Of a DNA stretch of 64,000 nucleotides, positions 35,068 through 44,185 are shown piece after piece. The notes beneath the pieces are model-generated. The model was not told where the DNA came from. It did not search any database and worked only from the letters and a program-made list of their open reading frames with translations. A program made the translations under genes and the position numbers. The DNA is from Modicisalibacter sp049808615 (GTDB lineage: Bacteria > Pseudomonadota > Gammaproteobacteria > Pseudomonadales > Halomonadaceae): NCBI RefSeq assembly GCF_049808615.1, contig NZ_JBNCAN010000001.1, positions 1 through 64,000 on the forward strand, given 5' to 3'. Position 1 is the first letter of the stretch. Each line of letters opens with the position of its first letter.

Positions 35068-35127
35068 TGATCGCGAGGCAGGAGACAAGGCGCATCACTG
35101 GACGCCCGAGCGTGAGCATGATGGGAT

Positions 35128-35149
35128 AGCGGCAGTTTCCACTGCCGCT
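35128..35149 (+). other. perfect 9-bp hairpin before the flavin reductase gene
   Basis: AGCGGCAGT (35128-35136) and ACTGCCGCT (35141-35149) pair around TTCC, ending 13 bases before the ATG at 35163. The following GAAAGG is the probable ribosome binding site. No T-run follows, so it is either a weak terminator of the dgcA-like gene or a leader structure. Confidence 0.4.
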
Positions 35150-35162
35150 GAAAGGTCACTTC

Positions 35163-35789
35163 ATGCACGAAGACGATCAGTCCGCCATTCTCGATGTTGC
35201 CGAACTCGAGGCGAGCATTATTTATCGCTTGATGTCTGGCGCCATCGCTCCCCGTCCGATTGCCTGGGTATCGACTATCGACGCCCAGGGCAATGCCAAT
35301 CTGGCGCCCTTTTCTTTCTTCAACGTGGCCAGCGTCGATCCCCCGGTACTGGCTTTTTCGCCCCTGCTGAACGGTCAACGCCAAGCCAAGGACACCGTTC
35401 GCAATTTACAGGACGTGCCGGAGTGCGTGGTGCATATTGGCGGAGAGGCGCTGGTCGAGGCGCTCAACGCCACCAGTGCCACGCTGCCACCCAATGAGGA
35501 TGAATTCCTGCATGCCGGCCTTGAAAAGGCCACCTTGGGCAATCTGAAAGTGCCACGTATCGCTGCGGCGCCGATTGCCTTCGGTTGCCGTGTGCGTGAT
35601 ATCGTGAATTTTGGCGATCGCCCGCTCTCGGGGCGGCTGGTATTGGCCGAGGTCGTGGTGATTCATGCCGACCCCAGCGTGTGGGATGGGCGTCATGTCG
35701 ATCCGGATGTCTTGCATCCCGTGGGGCGTATGGCCGGTGCGGATTATGCGCGGGTCACCGACCGTTTTTCCCTGCAGCGCCCCGAATAA
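35163..35789 (+). CDS. flavin reductase-like FMN-binding protein
   Basis: 208 residues of the flavin reductase-like split-barrel family: SGAIAPRPIAWVSTIDAQGN near the N-terminus, APFSFFNVASVDPPVLAFSP for the FMN site, then ECVVHIGGEALVEALN. Such proteins bind FMN and either reduce free flavin or act alone on small molecules. The gene lies 95 bases after the dgcA-like flavoenzyme on the same strand, so it may share its expression. Its role in betaine use is a guess. Confidence 0.8.
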   Translation: MHEDDQSAILDVAELEASIIYRLMSGAIAPRPIAWVSTIDAQGNANLAPFSFFNVASVDPPVLAFSPLLNGQRQAKDTVRNLQDVPECVVHIGGEALVEALNATSATLPPNEDEFLHAGLEKATLGNLKVPRIAAAPIAFGCRVRDIVNFGDRPLSGRLVLAEVVVIHADPSVWDGRHVDPDVLHPVGRMAGADYARVTDRFSLQRPE

Positions 35790-35862
35790 AACGCCTACAA
35801 CATTCTGAAATAAAACGATTGATGGTGACTTGCAGCCTGGTAGCAATGTAAATACGGCCTGT

Positions 35863-36204
35863 TTACTCGTCGGTGTCGGTCTGCTGCTCGGAGGGTTTTT
35901 CGGATGAATCTTCAGAGGACTTGGGTAAATCGGTCCCCGGCATGGCTTCACCCCCTGAGCCGAAGCCAGCCTTGTCCTCTTTGACCATACCGCCCTCGGT
36001 GTCGCTATCGGTATCGTCCTGAGTTTCGTTCATCCCTTCTCGGCTGGCCGGATCTTCAGCGCCATCATTCTGCATTGACGTCGGGATCTGCTGGTCGGGT
36101 TCTTCAGCGTCACCTTGCGGGTCTTGAGCAAACGCTGGGGCTTCCAGCGTCAGCCCCAGTACAATTCCCAGCACCCCGAGATCCTTGAGCAGCGTCTTTG
36201 GCAT
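35863..36204 (-). CDS. small exported acidic protein of unknown function
   Basis: 113 residues. A signal peptide (1-26, ending AFA before Gln) is followed by a very acidic, Ser/Thr/Gln-rich low-complexity body (DDTDSDTEGG, EDSSEKPSEQQTDTDE) with no hydrophobic core, so it is probably disordered in the periplasm. Extreme acidity is typical of halophile exported proteins. I do not recognise a family. It lies between the flavin reductase and formate dehydrogenase genes with no sign of an operon. Confidence 0.55.
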   Translation of the reverse strand: MPKTLLKDLGVLGIVLGLTLEAPAFAQDPQGDAEEPDQQIPTSMQNDGAEDPASREGMNETQDDTDSDTEGGMVKEDKAGFGSGGEAMPGTDLPKSSEDSSEKPSEQQTDTDE

Positions 36205-36275
36205 CGTAACGAATCCTTTTCGTAATGTTCGATTCGAGCATAGACAGCGCTTTTCCGATTCAGGTTCATTTCACG

Positions 36276-39134
36276 TCACGCATGCTCGACTGCCGACAAC
36301 CGGCAGGCCGCGTACTTGAACTCGGGAATCTTGCCATAGGGGTCGAGTGCCGGATTGGTCAACAGATTCGCCGCCGCCTCGGCATAGCAGAACGGCACGA
36401 ACACCATGCCCTCGGGCATCAGAGGATCGACCCGCGCGGTCAGGCTGATCTGCCCGCGCCGGGTGGTGATCACGACGGGCTCTCCCGGCGCCAGCCCTAG
36501 ACGCGCCAGTTCGCCGGGGGCTAGGCTTGCCACCGCCTCCGGCTCGAGCTCGTCGAGCACCTTGGCGCGCCGGGTCATCGAGCCGGTATGCCAGTGCTCG
36601 AGCTGGCGTCCGGTGGTCAGTACCGTTGGATAGACGTCGTCCAGGGGCTCGTTCGGCGGCAGCGGCCGGGTCGGCGAAAACCTGGCCCGGCCGCTCGGCG
36701 TGGGAAAGGCATCCGAGAACACCACATCGGCCCCCGGGGCATCGTCAGCGGGGCACGGATAGGTCACCGACTCCTCGCGCTCCAGACGCTCCCAACTGAT
36801 GTGATCCAGCGACGCCATTCCTTGAGTCATCTCGGCAAACACTTCGCGGGGATGGTGATAGTCCCAGGACAAGCCGAAGCGCAACGCGATCTGCTGGATG
36901 ATCCACCAGTCGGGCTTGGCCTTACCGGGCAACGGCATGGCCTTGCGACCCATTTGTACCTGGCGGTTGGTGTTAGTCACGGTGCCATCCTTCTCCGGCC
37001 AGGCGGAGGCCGGCAGGATCACGTCGGCGAACTGCGCGGTCTCGGTGACGAACAGGTCCTGCACCACCAGATGCTCGAGCTTGGCCAGCGCCGCCCGGGC
37101 ATGATCCAGGTCCGGATCGGACATCGCCGGGTTCTCGCCGAGAATGTACATGCCCTTGATAGTATCGGCATGAATGGCGTCCATGATCTCGACCACGGTG
37201 AGTCCCGGCTTGTCGTCGAGCGACGTGTTCCACAACTCTTCAAAAGCGGCCCGCACCTGGGCGTCGCCGACCGGCTGATAATCCGGCAGCACCATGGGGA
37301 TAAGCCCGGCGTCCGAGGCGCCCTGAACGTTATTCTGACCACGCAGCGGATGCAGCCCGGTGCCTGGGCGCCCGATCTGGCCGCAGGCCAGCGCCAGGGA
37401 AATCAGACAACGCGCGTTGTCGGTGCCGTGGGTATGCTGGGAGATGCCCATGCCCCAGAAGATCATCGCCTTGTCCGCTGTCGCATAAAGCCGTGCCACC
37501 TCGCGGATCTCTTCGGCGTCAATGCCGCACAGCCCGCTCATTGCCTCCGGGGTCATGTCGACGACATGGGTCTTGAGCGCCTCGAAGCCCTCGGTATGCT
37601 CATGGATATAGGTGTCGTCGTAAAGCCTTTCCGTGACGATGACATTGAGCATGGCATTGAACAGCGCCACGTCCGAGCCCGGCGTGAAGCGCAGGGTCTT
37701 GTGGGCATAGGCGCCCAGCGCCTGACCGCGGGGATCGATGACGATCAGCCTGGTTCCGCGCTTGGCGGCCTGCTTGAAGAAGGTCGCCGCCACCGGATGG
37801 TTCACCGTCGGATTGCAACCAGTGAGGATGACTACATCGGCGTCCAGCGCCTGCATGAACGACGCCGTCACCGCACCAGAGCCGATGCATTCCATCAGCG
37901 CCGCCACCGAGCTTGCATGACACAGCCGCGTGCAGTGATCGACGTGGTTGGAGCCGAAACCGGTACGCACCAACTTCTGGAACAGCCAGGCCTCCTCGTT
38001 GGAGCACTTGGCGCTGCCGAAACCCGCCAGGGCATCCGGGCCATGGGTGTCTTTCAGCCCCACCAGCCCACTAGCGGCCAGCTCCAGCGCCTCTTCCCAG
38101 CTCGCTTCACGAAAATGCGTGGTCGGCGTCGCCGGATCGAACGCTGGATCAAGGCCCTTGGGCACGCCTTCCCGGCGGATCAGCGGCACGGTCAAGCGCG
38201 AGGCATGGCGCGGGTAGTCGAAGCCAAAGCGCCCCTTCACGCATAGTCGATTGTGGTTCGAGGGTCCGTCGCGACCCGAGACATGCTGAATCTCGTCGTC
38301 CTTGAGGTGGTAGGTCAACTGACAGCCCACGCCGCAATAGGGGCAAACGGAATCCACCGTGCGACCGGCGATCTTTGAATCGCCCCGGCCCTGAGCGTCG
38401 ATCAATGTCGCCGGCATCAATGCGCCGGTCGGGCAAGCCTGCACGCATTCGCCGCAGGCCACGCAGGTGCTCTCTCCCATCGGATCATCGAAGTCGAAGA
38501 CGATCTTGGACGACGCCCCACGATGGGCCAGGCCAATCACATCATTGACCTGCACCTCGCGACAGGCGCGTACACATAGATTGCACTCGATGCAGGCGTC
38601 AAGATTGACGTTCATGGCGCTGTGCGAGGTGTCATGATTCGAGCGGCGCGATTCGCCTCTCTCTTTGACGAAGGCTTCCTCAGCGAAGGCTTCTTCCACC
38701 GGATTGTGTGCCGGCAGCCAGGCCTTGACCGCCGTGGCGTCGATGGCGAGCTTGTCCGCCATGGCCCAGAAATGACTCGAACGATCCGGGCTTTCTTCGC
38801 GTGAGGGCTGATCGGCGATCAACAGCTCCATGACCCCTTCCCTGGCGACCCGCGAGCGCTCAGAAGTGGCGCTCTTGACCACCATGTCGGGCCTGGCCTC
38901 ACGCAGGCAACTGGCGACCAAGGCGCGTTCGCCCTCGATCTCGACCATGCAGACACGACAGTTGCCGTCTGCACGATAGCCATAGCCATCCTTGAAGCAC
39001 AGATGCGGAATCGTCTCGCCGGCTCGTTTGGCCACCTGCCACAGGGTCTCGCCGGGATAAGCCGTCACGGTTTGATCATCCAGGGTCAGCTCAAACGTCT
39101 CTACCGAGGATTCAGGAGAAACAAGGGTATTCAT
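36276..39134 (-). CDS. fdsA: NAD-dependent formate dehydrogenase catalytic subunit FdsA
   Basis: 952 residues. In order: a 2Fe-2S ferredoxin domain with NCRVCMVEIEGE; the 4Fe-4S pair CIECNLCVRAC and CVACGECVQAC; then the molybdopterin oxidoreductase body with its own cluster (CPYCGVGCQL, LCVKGRFG). The Mo ligand is a cysteine, not selenocysteine, in DHCTRLCHASSV. It oxidises formate to CO2 and passes electrons to FdsB for NAD reduction. It lies 12 bases after the fdsB stop in one operon. Here it disposes of formate from betaine methyl groups. The accessory fdhD/fdsC genes are not in the window. Confidence 0.93.
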   Translation of the reverse strand: MNTLVSPESSVETFELTLDDQTVTAYPGETLWQVAKRAGETIPHLCFKDGYGYRADGNCRVCMVEIEGERALVASCLREARPDMVVKSATSERSRVAREGVMELLIADQPSREESPDRSSHFWAMADKLAIDATAVKAWLPAHNPVEEAFAEEAFVKERGESRRSNHDTSHSAMNVNLDACIECNLCVRACREVQVNDVIGLAHRGASSKIVFDFDDPMGESTCVACGECVQACPTGALMPATLIDAQGRGDSKIAGRTVDSVCPYCGVGCQLTYHLKDDEIQHVSGRDGPSNHNRLCVKGRFGFDYPRHASRLTVPLIRREGVPKGLDPAFDPATPTTHFREASWEEALELAASGLVGLKDTHGPDALAGFGSAKCSNEEAWLFQKLVRTGFGSNHVDHCTRLCHASSVAALMECIGSGAVTASFMQALDADVVILTGCNPTVNHPVAATFFKQAAKRGTRLIVIDPRGQALGAYAHKTLRFTPGSDVALFNAMLNVIVTERLYDDTYIHEHTEGFEALKTHVVDMTPEAMSGLCGIDAEEIREVARLYATADKAMIFWGMGISQHTHGTDNARCLISLALACGQIGRPGTGLHPLRGQNNVQGASDAGLIPMVLPDYQPVGDAQVRAAFEELWNTSLDDKPGLTVVEIMDAIHADTIKGMYILGENPAMSDPDLDHARAALAKLEHLVVQDLFVTETAQFADVILPASAWPEKDGTVTNTNRQVQMGRKAMPLPGKAKPDWWIIQQIALRFGLSWDYHHPREVFAEMTQGMASLDHISWERLEREESVTYPCPADDAPGADVVFSDAFPTPSGRARFSPTRPLPPNEPLDDVYPTVLTTGRQLEHWHTGSMTRRAKVLDELEPEAVASLAPGELARLGLAPGEPVVITTRRGQISLTARVDPLMPEGMVFVPFCYAEAAANLLTNPALDPYGKIPEFKYAACRLSAVEHA

Positions 39135-39146
39135 GATCGATTCTCC

Positions 39147-40877
39147 TCAGGCTTTGACAATGACGTTCTGCGCTTCAAGATCGTTGCGAAAATCCTTGAG
39201 CAGTCCCAGTACCGGGTTAGGCGCCGCCTGGCCCAGGCCGCAGATGGAGGCATCCATCATCACCTGGGACAGCCGGGTGAGTTCCGCTACGCTCCACTCG
39301 TCACGCTCAAGCAGTGCCAGCATCTTTTCGGTGCCCACTCGACAGGGTGTGCACTGCCCACAGGATTCGTCGGCGAAGAAGGCCAGCAGGTTGGTAGCCA
39401 CGCCCCGCAGATCGTCTTGGTCAGAGATCACCATTACCGCTGCGGACCCAATGAAGCTGTCGTGGGCCTGCAAGGTATCGAAATCCAGCGGAATATCCGC
39501 CTTGGACGCCGGCAGAATACCTCCGGAGGCGCCCCCGGGCAGGTAGGCGCACAACTCATGGCCTTCCTGCATGCCGCCGGCATATTCCTCGACCAGTTCA
39601 TTCAATGTGATGCCCGCCGGAGCCAGATGCACCCCGGGATTCCTGACACGCCCTGAGACCGAGAAGCTACGCAATCCCTTACGACCATGGCGGCCCTGAC
39701 CGGCAAACCATTCGGCGCCGCGCTCCCAGATCAGCGGGATCCAGTAGACGGTCTCGACGTTATTGACCAGGGTCGGACGATCGAAGAGCCCGCGTTGGGC
39801 GACGAAGGGCGGGCGATGACGTGGCTTGCCCGGCTTGCCCTCCAAGGATTCGATCATCGCGGATTCCTCACCGCAGATGTAGGCCCCGGCGCCGCGGCGC
39901 AGAACGATATAGCCTGGCTCGACGAGCTCGGCGGCTTCCAGCTCAGCGATGGCATCGCGCAGGACACGATGCAGGGCCGGATATTCGTCGCGCAGATAAA
40001 TGTAAAGCGCCTCGGCCTCCACCGCCCAAGCGCTGATCAAGGCGCCCTCCAGAAAGCGGTGGGGAGAGCGTTCCAGATAATAGCGATCCTTGAAGGTACC
40101 CGGCTCGCCTTCATCGGCGTTGATCGCGCAATAGCGTGGTCTCGGCTCGGCACGCACGAAGCCCCACTTCTTGAAGGTGGCAAACCCCGCCCCGCCCAGG
40201 CCGCGAAGCCCGGCCTGCTCCATGACCTGCATGAGCTGTTCGCCGCTGACTTCGCCCGTGCGACAGGCGCTGAGCAGTGCGTGCCCTCCTTCGATCCGAT
40301 AGGCCTCGAGTCGTTGCCAATCGACCGTCTCGGTGGGCAGTTCATCGGCTGTCAAGACATCGCCAACATGGGCAAGTGTGGCATGGTCCATATGCCAATG
40401 ATGGCCCTTTGACGAAAGCTCCACCACCGGCGCCGTTGCGCAACGCCCCATGCAGGGCGCGCGGATCACTCGCACGGCGCTGGCGTCGGCCCCCGCCTCG
40501 AGTTCCTTGCGCAAGGCATCAGCCCCGGCCAATTGGCAGGACAATGAATCACAGACGCGAATCGTGATCGCCGGTGGCGGCGCCTGGTCGTCATGAACCA
40601 CATCGAAGTGGGCATAGAAGGTGGCGGTCTCGTAGACCGCCGCCATCGGCAGGTTCATGAAGGCAGCCAGAGCGCGCAGGTGACGCAGGGCGAGATGACC
40701 ATAGTGATCCTGAATGACGTGCAGATGCTCGATCAGCAGATCGCGGCGATGGCGGACAGAATCTGGCACATTGCCCAATAGTGCTTCGATCTCGGTCCGG
40801 GCGACCGGTTCGAGCTCACGTCCTCGGGGCTTGCCTCGGGCGCCACGACGCGGCGGCGTTACGGAATTGACGGTCAT
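39147..40877 (-). CDS. fdsB: formate dehydrogenase diaphorase subunit, FdsG-FdsB fusion
   Basis: 576 residues from the ATG at 40877 (MTVNSVTPPRRGARG). Residues 1-165 match the 24-kDa (NuoE/FdsG) type with 2Fe-2S cysteines in CDSLSCQLAGA and CMGRCATAP. The rest matches the 51-kDa (NuoF) type: LRGLGGAGFATFKKW for NADH, the FMN region PRYCAINADEGEPG, and the 4Fe-4S motif SCGQCTPCRVGT. In the best-known FDHs these are two genes (fdsG, fdsB); here they form one chain. The unit transfers electrons from FdsA to NAD. It is the first gene of the operon; the leader is 181 bases long to the next terminator. Confidence 0.92.
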   Translation of the reverse strand: MTVNSVTPPRRGARGKPRGRELEPVARTEIEALLGNVPDSVRHRRDLLIEHLHVIQDHYGHLALRHLRALAAFMNLPMAAVYETATFYAHFDVVHDDQAPPPAITIRVCDSLSCQLAGADALRKELEAGADASAVRVIRAPCMGRCATAPVVELSSKGHHWHMDHATLAHVGDVLTADELPTETVDWQRLEAYRIEGGHALLSACRTGEVSGEQLMQVMEQAGLRGLGGAGFATFKKWGFVRAEPRPRYCAINADEGEPGTFKDRYYLERSPHRFLEGALISAWAVEAEALYIYLRDEYPALHRVLRDAIAELEAAELVEPGYIVLRRGAGAYICGEESAMIESLEGKPGKPRHRPPFVAQRGLFDRPTLVNNVETVYWIPLIWERGAEWFAGQGRHGRKGLRSFSVSGRVRNPGVHLAPAGITLNELVEEYAGGMQEGHELCAYLPGGASGGILPASKADIPLDFDTLQAHDSFIGSAAVMVISDQDDLRGVATNLLAFFADESCGQCTPCRVGTEKMLALLERDEWSVAELTRLSQVMMDASICGLGQAAPNPVLGLLKDFRNDLEAQNVIVKA

Positions 40878-41058
40878 GGTCTGACGCTCATTGTTATCGC
40901 TATCAAGGGATGTTCGCATCGCTCCCGCGAATCGGCAATGGCGATTTATACAATCTCCTACTCGGTGCCGATCAGCTTCATCCTGATGTCGCTCTGAGCA
41001 CATTCAATTTGATAAACCCAAACAAAGACATTGATAAATGCCCAATGAACACACTAAT

Positions 41059-41086
41059 AAAAAAGGGTCGCCCGCTTGGCGACCCT
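41059..41086 (-). terminator. intrinsic terminator of the DUF4168 gene
   Basis: On the minus strand AGGGTCGCC and GGCGACCCT (41064-41072 and 41078-41086) form a nine-pair stem with a five-base loop, followed by a run of T residues. It lies 39 bases after the DUF4168 stop and upstream of the fds operon. Confidence 0.85.
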
Positions 41087-41124
41087 CGAGTTCGACGTAC
41101 TTTTTTCGGTCGAATGCTGCGTGT

Positions 41125-41523
41125 TTACTGGCCGTTCTGAGCCATCTGCTGAACACGCTTCATCAGTTCGGGATCCTGCTGGATCGCCTGACCGATGGAG
41201 TTGAATGTCTCTACATCCAAGCCGCTGTCTTCGACTACAGCCACCATCTTCTCGTTGGCCTCCATGCGAATTTCCTGCTGCTTTTGCTGGTCATCGCCCG
41301 CTTCCTGCAGACGCTGGGTATAGTCTTGGGAGATCTTGGCAATCTCTTCAGAGGTATCAGCAAACTGCTGTAGCTGCTCATCGGAGAAGTCCTGAGCGGT
41401 AGCCTGGGACTGTTGTGCTGCCGGGTCCTGCTGCTGGGCTGACGAATCCTGAGCCATCACTGGCGTGGCAATCATCCCTGCAGTCAGCAGAGCGGCGGAG
41501 AACAGGGCAGTCATCTTATGCAT
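41125..41523 (-). CDS. DUF4168-type exported protein
   Basis: 132 residues. A signal peptide (1-24, ending VMA before Gln) is followed by a Gln-rich linker and the DUF4168 domain (FSDEQLQQFADTSEEIAKISQDYTQRL to GLDVETFNSIGQAIQQDPEL). The function of the domain is unknown; it is a helical periplasmic module often linked to envelope stress. It stands alone, with a terminator downstream. A GGAACC...TCAGA pair about 16 bases apart upstream could be an ECF-type promoter, but this is weak. Confidence 0.75.
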   Translation of the reverse strand: MHKMTALFSAALLTAGMIATPVMAQDSSAQQQDPAAQQSQATAQDFSDEQLQQFADTSEEIAKISQDYTQRLQEAGDDQQKQQEIRMEANEKMVAVVEDSGLDVETFNSIGQAIQQDPELMKRVQQMAQNGQ

Positions 41524-41671
41524 GTAGATACTCCATTACGTGTTGTGTGTCCTGGGTCTGATAATTCTATCGCAGGGTGGTTCCACTTTATTTGTAAAGA
41601 AAAGAAGGTAAAAATTTTCCTATCGATTACAAATGTCTATAAAAAGCGACGAATTATTCGATCACCCACTC

Positions 41672-43006
41672 TTACGCCTCTTGGTTGAGCCATTCGACGA
41701 TGGCGTCGATTCCCTGAATGAGAGTCGTTGTCGCCGACTGCTCCAGGGCTGCTTGTTCGCCATTCATCAATTTAGCGCCATCAAAATCCACGTAAGCCAG
41801 CCGCACCGTGAGTCGGCTTGGGTCACAGCCGAAGGCACTACCCGGCAACAATGCCACTCCAGCCTCCTCGAGCAGACGTGCCGTCAGCTCGGCACTGGTG
41901 GTAATTCCCCGGGCGGCCAGTGCCTCGCGATGGACTTCGAAATCGGGGAATAGATAGAAGCCACCATCCGGCGCATGGGTACGTATCCTCGCTTTATTCA
42001 GGCGCGCCGCACACCATTGTCCAATATCACTCAGCACGTTGCGCTGGCGTTGGACGTAGGCACCGAGACCCGGCGTACGTGTATAGGCGGTCATGGCGGC
42101 ATACTGTATAGGGCTTGTGACGCTAGACCAGGTTTCGGAGGCAACGCCCAGCACCCGAGCGAACAACTCAGCGCCCAGCTCGGCGGGTACATGCATGACC
42201 CCAAGGCGCCAACCACCGGCGCCACACCATTTGGAAAGTCCACTGGTGGTGACAGTACCCTCAGGATAATCCAGAGCAAAGGCGCGATGTTCACCGCGAT
42301 GATGCAGTAGTCCGTAAATCTCATCCGCAAGCACCAGTACCCCATGACGATGAGCTACCTGGGCCAGGCGCTTTTGGGTATCTTCTTCCGGTGACAACCC
42401 GGTGGGGTTGCCCGGCGCATTGAGAATCAACACCTTGAGCCGCTCCGGATCCGCGGTGCAGTGCGCTTCGAGCTGCTCCGGGGTTACCTGCCAGCGGGTC
42501 TCGAAGGAGGCATCGAGCCGTACCGCTCGCTGGCCGGCCATGCGCGCCTGGGGGGCATAGGAAACCCAGGACGGCGCCGGAATCAGAATGTCGGCTTCGG
42601 GTAACGACTTCATCAGCGCGAACAGCAATAGCTTGCTGCCGGGACCGACAATAATACGCTCGGCGTCCCAGCGAGTATGATCGATATCGCTATGAAACTT
42701 AGCGACCTGATCTCTTAGCGCCGGCAGCCCTTGCACCGGCAGATAAGCCTTTTCGGCGGCATGTTTGGCAAGCGATTCGACGGCGGGGGCAAATACCGGA
42801 AACGGTGACTGGCCAAAGCCGAACTTGAAGATGCGTCGCCCTCCGGCCTCAAGCAGCCGGGACTGCTCGTTGATCAGCAACGTGTCAGAGGAGCGGGTTG
42901 CCTCGTCTGCCCTGCCATAGCCGCTATCCAAACGATCGGCAACGCTGTAATGCGGTCCCGATAATGAAGCATCGGTCGGTCTGGATGAATCAGAAGCGCG
43001 GGTCAT
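41672..43006 (-). CDS. class I/II PLP aminotransferase
   Basis: 444 residues, an AspC-like fold type I aminotransferase: NAPGNPTGLSPEE for the cofactor phosphate, VLVLADEIYG with the PLP Asp/Tyr, PLP lysine in TTSGLSKWCGAGGWRLG, and the C-terminal substrate Arg in RLTVRLAYVDFDG. The first 45 residues form a polar N-terminal extension compared with aspartate aminotransferases. AGGGAG precedes the ATG. It lies 39 bases downstream of an RpiR-type regulator in the same direction, so it is probably co-transcribed with and controlled by it. The amino donor is unknown. Confidence 0.85.
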   Translation of the reverse strand: MTRASDSSRPTDASLSGPHYSVADRLDSGYGRADEATRSSDTLLINEQSRLLEAGGRRIFKFGFGQSPFPVFAPAVESLAKHAAEKAYLPVQGLPALRDQVAKFHSDIDHTRWDAERIIVGPGSKLLLFALMKSLPEADILIPAPSWVSYAPQARMAGQRAVRLDASFETRWQVTPEQLEAHCTADPERLKVLILNAPGNPTGLSPEEDTQKRLAQVAHRHGVLVLADEIYGLLHHRGEHRAFALDYPEGTVTTSGLSKWCGAGGWRLGVMHVPAELGAELFARVLGVASETWSSVTSPIQYAAMTAYTRTPGLGAYVQRQRNVLSDIGQWCAARLNKARIRTHAPDGGFYLFPDFEVHREALAARGITTSAELTARLLEEAGVALLPGSAFGCDPSRLTVRLAYVDFDGAKLMNGEQAALEQSATTTLIQGIDAIVEWLNQEA

Positions 43007-43045
43007 GAAGAATCTCCCTGTGGGTATTGGGTGGACGTGATCGCC

Positions 43046-43960
43046 TCATTCGATATCAAGACGTGCGATCAGCGCCTCGCGCTGGCGAATGCTGGCAACC
43101 GCTTGGCTGCCCAATTCCCGGGCGACTCGCGACAACACCAGTTCCACCAGTAAAAACAGACTACTCATGGGGTTGAAGAAGAACGGTCCTTCCGCCGGCG
43201 CCATCAGGCAGCGATCAGTCAAAGCCGCCAGTTGCGAACCAGGATGGTTGGTCAGCGCCACCAGATCGGCGCCCTGCTCTACCGCCAACCGGCAGTAGTC
43301 GAGGCTCAGACGGGTCTCGGGACGAAAGGCGATGCCGATCACCAGATCGTTCTCATCAAGATGTAGCGCCTGCTCGAGACCGACGCCCGCCAGGGGCGAG
43401 ATCAATTGCACATTCTCACGCAAATAGTCGAGGTAATAGGCCAGGTAGTGCGCCGCCCCGAAGCTGGCCCGGAGGCCGACGACATGTAGCCGTCGGGCTG
43501 CCACGATGGCCTTCACCACCTGCTCGAGCATATCGCTGTCGAGATTTGCCACCGCGACGGACAGGTTGGCCATCTCCTGTTGCCACAGCACATGATCTTG
43601 GCTGGTTGCAGGCGGTGACTGTGGCGTTTCACCGAAATCCAGTAAACGTTCGGCGCGGGTCGAATAGAACGCGTTGGTAGTCAGGTCTTCTCGAAAGAGT
43701 GCTTGAAACGCCTTGAAGCCGGAAAACCCCAGCGCTCGAGCCAGCCGTGTCAGACTGGAGGGGTTCACCCCATGGCGCTCTCCAAGCCGGGAAATACTCG
43801 ACAGTCCCGCCGTCTCTGGTGTTGCCAGCAGCGCCTCGAGCAGAGCGAGTGCTTTTGTCGACAAGTGTGGGGCATCACTCTCCCCACGCCGGCTAAGGTC
43901 GGCAAGGTTCTGAAGTTCGGCAATACTGGCCGGTGGCTGAGTGAATATCGTGCTGGGCAT
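43046..43960 (-). CDS. MurR/RpiR-family transcriptional regulator
   Basis: 304 residues: an N-terminal HTH_6 domain at about 30-100 (ISRLGERHGVNPSSLTRLARALGF) and a C-terminal SIS domain at about 135-270 for a phosphosugar-type ligand (RRLHVVGLRASFGAAHYLAYYL). It is upstream of, and co-directional with, the aminotransferase gene, so the two probably form an operon with autoregulation. A 22-bp perfect palindrome at 44009-44030 and a related copy 20 bp away lie just upstream. The SIS ligand is unknown; RpiR-family members also respond to non-sugar metabolites. Confidence 0.88.
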   Translation of the reverse strand: MPSTIFTQPPASIAELQNLADLSRRGESDAPHLSTKALALLEALLATPETAGLSSISRLGERHGVNPSSLTRLARALGFSGFKAFQALFREDLTTNAFYSTRAERLLDFGETPQSPPATSQDHVLWQQEMANLSVAVANLDSDMLEQVVKAIVAARRLHVVGLRASFGAAHYLAYYLDYLRENVQLISPLAGVGLEQALHLDENDLVIGIAFRPETRLSLDYCRLAVEQGADLVALTNHPGSQLAALTDRCLMAPAEGPFFFNPMSSLFLLVELVLSRVARELGSQAVASIRQREALIARLDIE

Positions 43961-44008
43961 GGCGATCTCATCATGTGCGTTGCATGAGGATAAGCGCTAC
44001 CGCCGCCG

Positions 44009-44049
44009 TATTGCAAATTTATTTGCAATAAGAAAAATTTATTTCAAAA
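44009..44049. promoter_or_regulatory. palindromic operator pair upstream of the rpiR-type gene
   Basis: TATTGCAAA (44009-44017) and TTTGCAATA (44022-44030) are perfect complements around TTTA. The core AAATTTATTT at 44015-44024 recurs at 44035-44044 with imperfect flanks, 20 bp further. AT-centred palindromes of this size are usual for RpiR/HexR-type regulators. The site is 49 bp upstream of the start, so autoregulation is likely. Confidence 0.55.
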
Positions 44050-44185
44050 CAACCAACCATTGCTAAGAATGAGGATCGTTACTCGCCTCCCCATCACCAA
44101 ATAGTTTTTGTAATCGGTCTTTGTTACATTGCTTCAAAACATACATATATGTATGTTGTGCAATCTCATCACACAAGGAAGCGGC

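Noticed and set aside
36588..38246. 552-codon plus-strand frame opposite fdsA
   Set aside because: It is antisense to a complete formate dehydrogenase and contains no recognisable domain.
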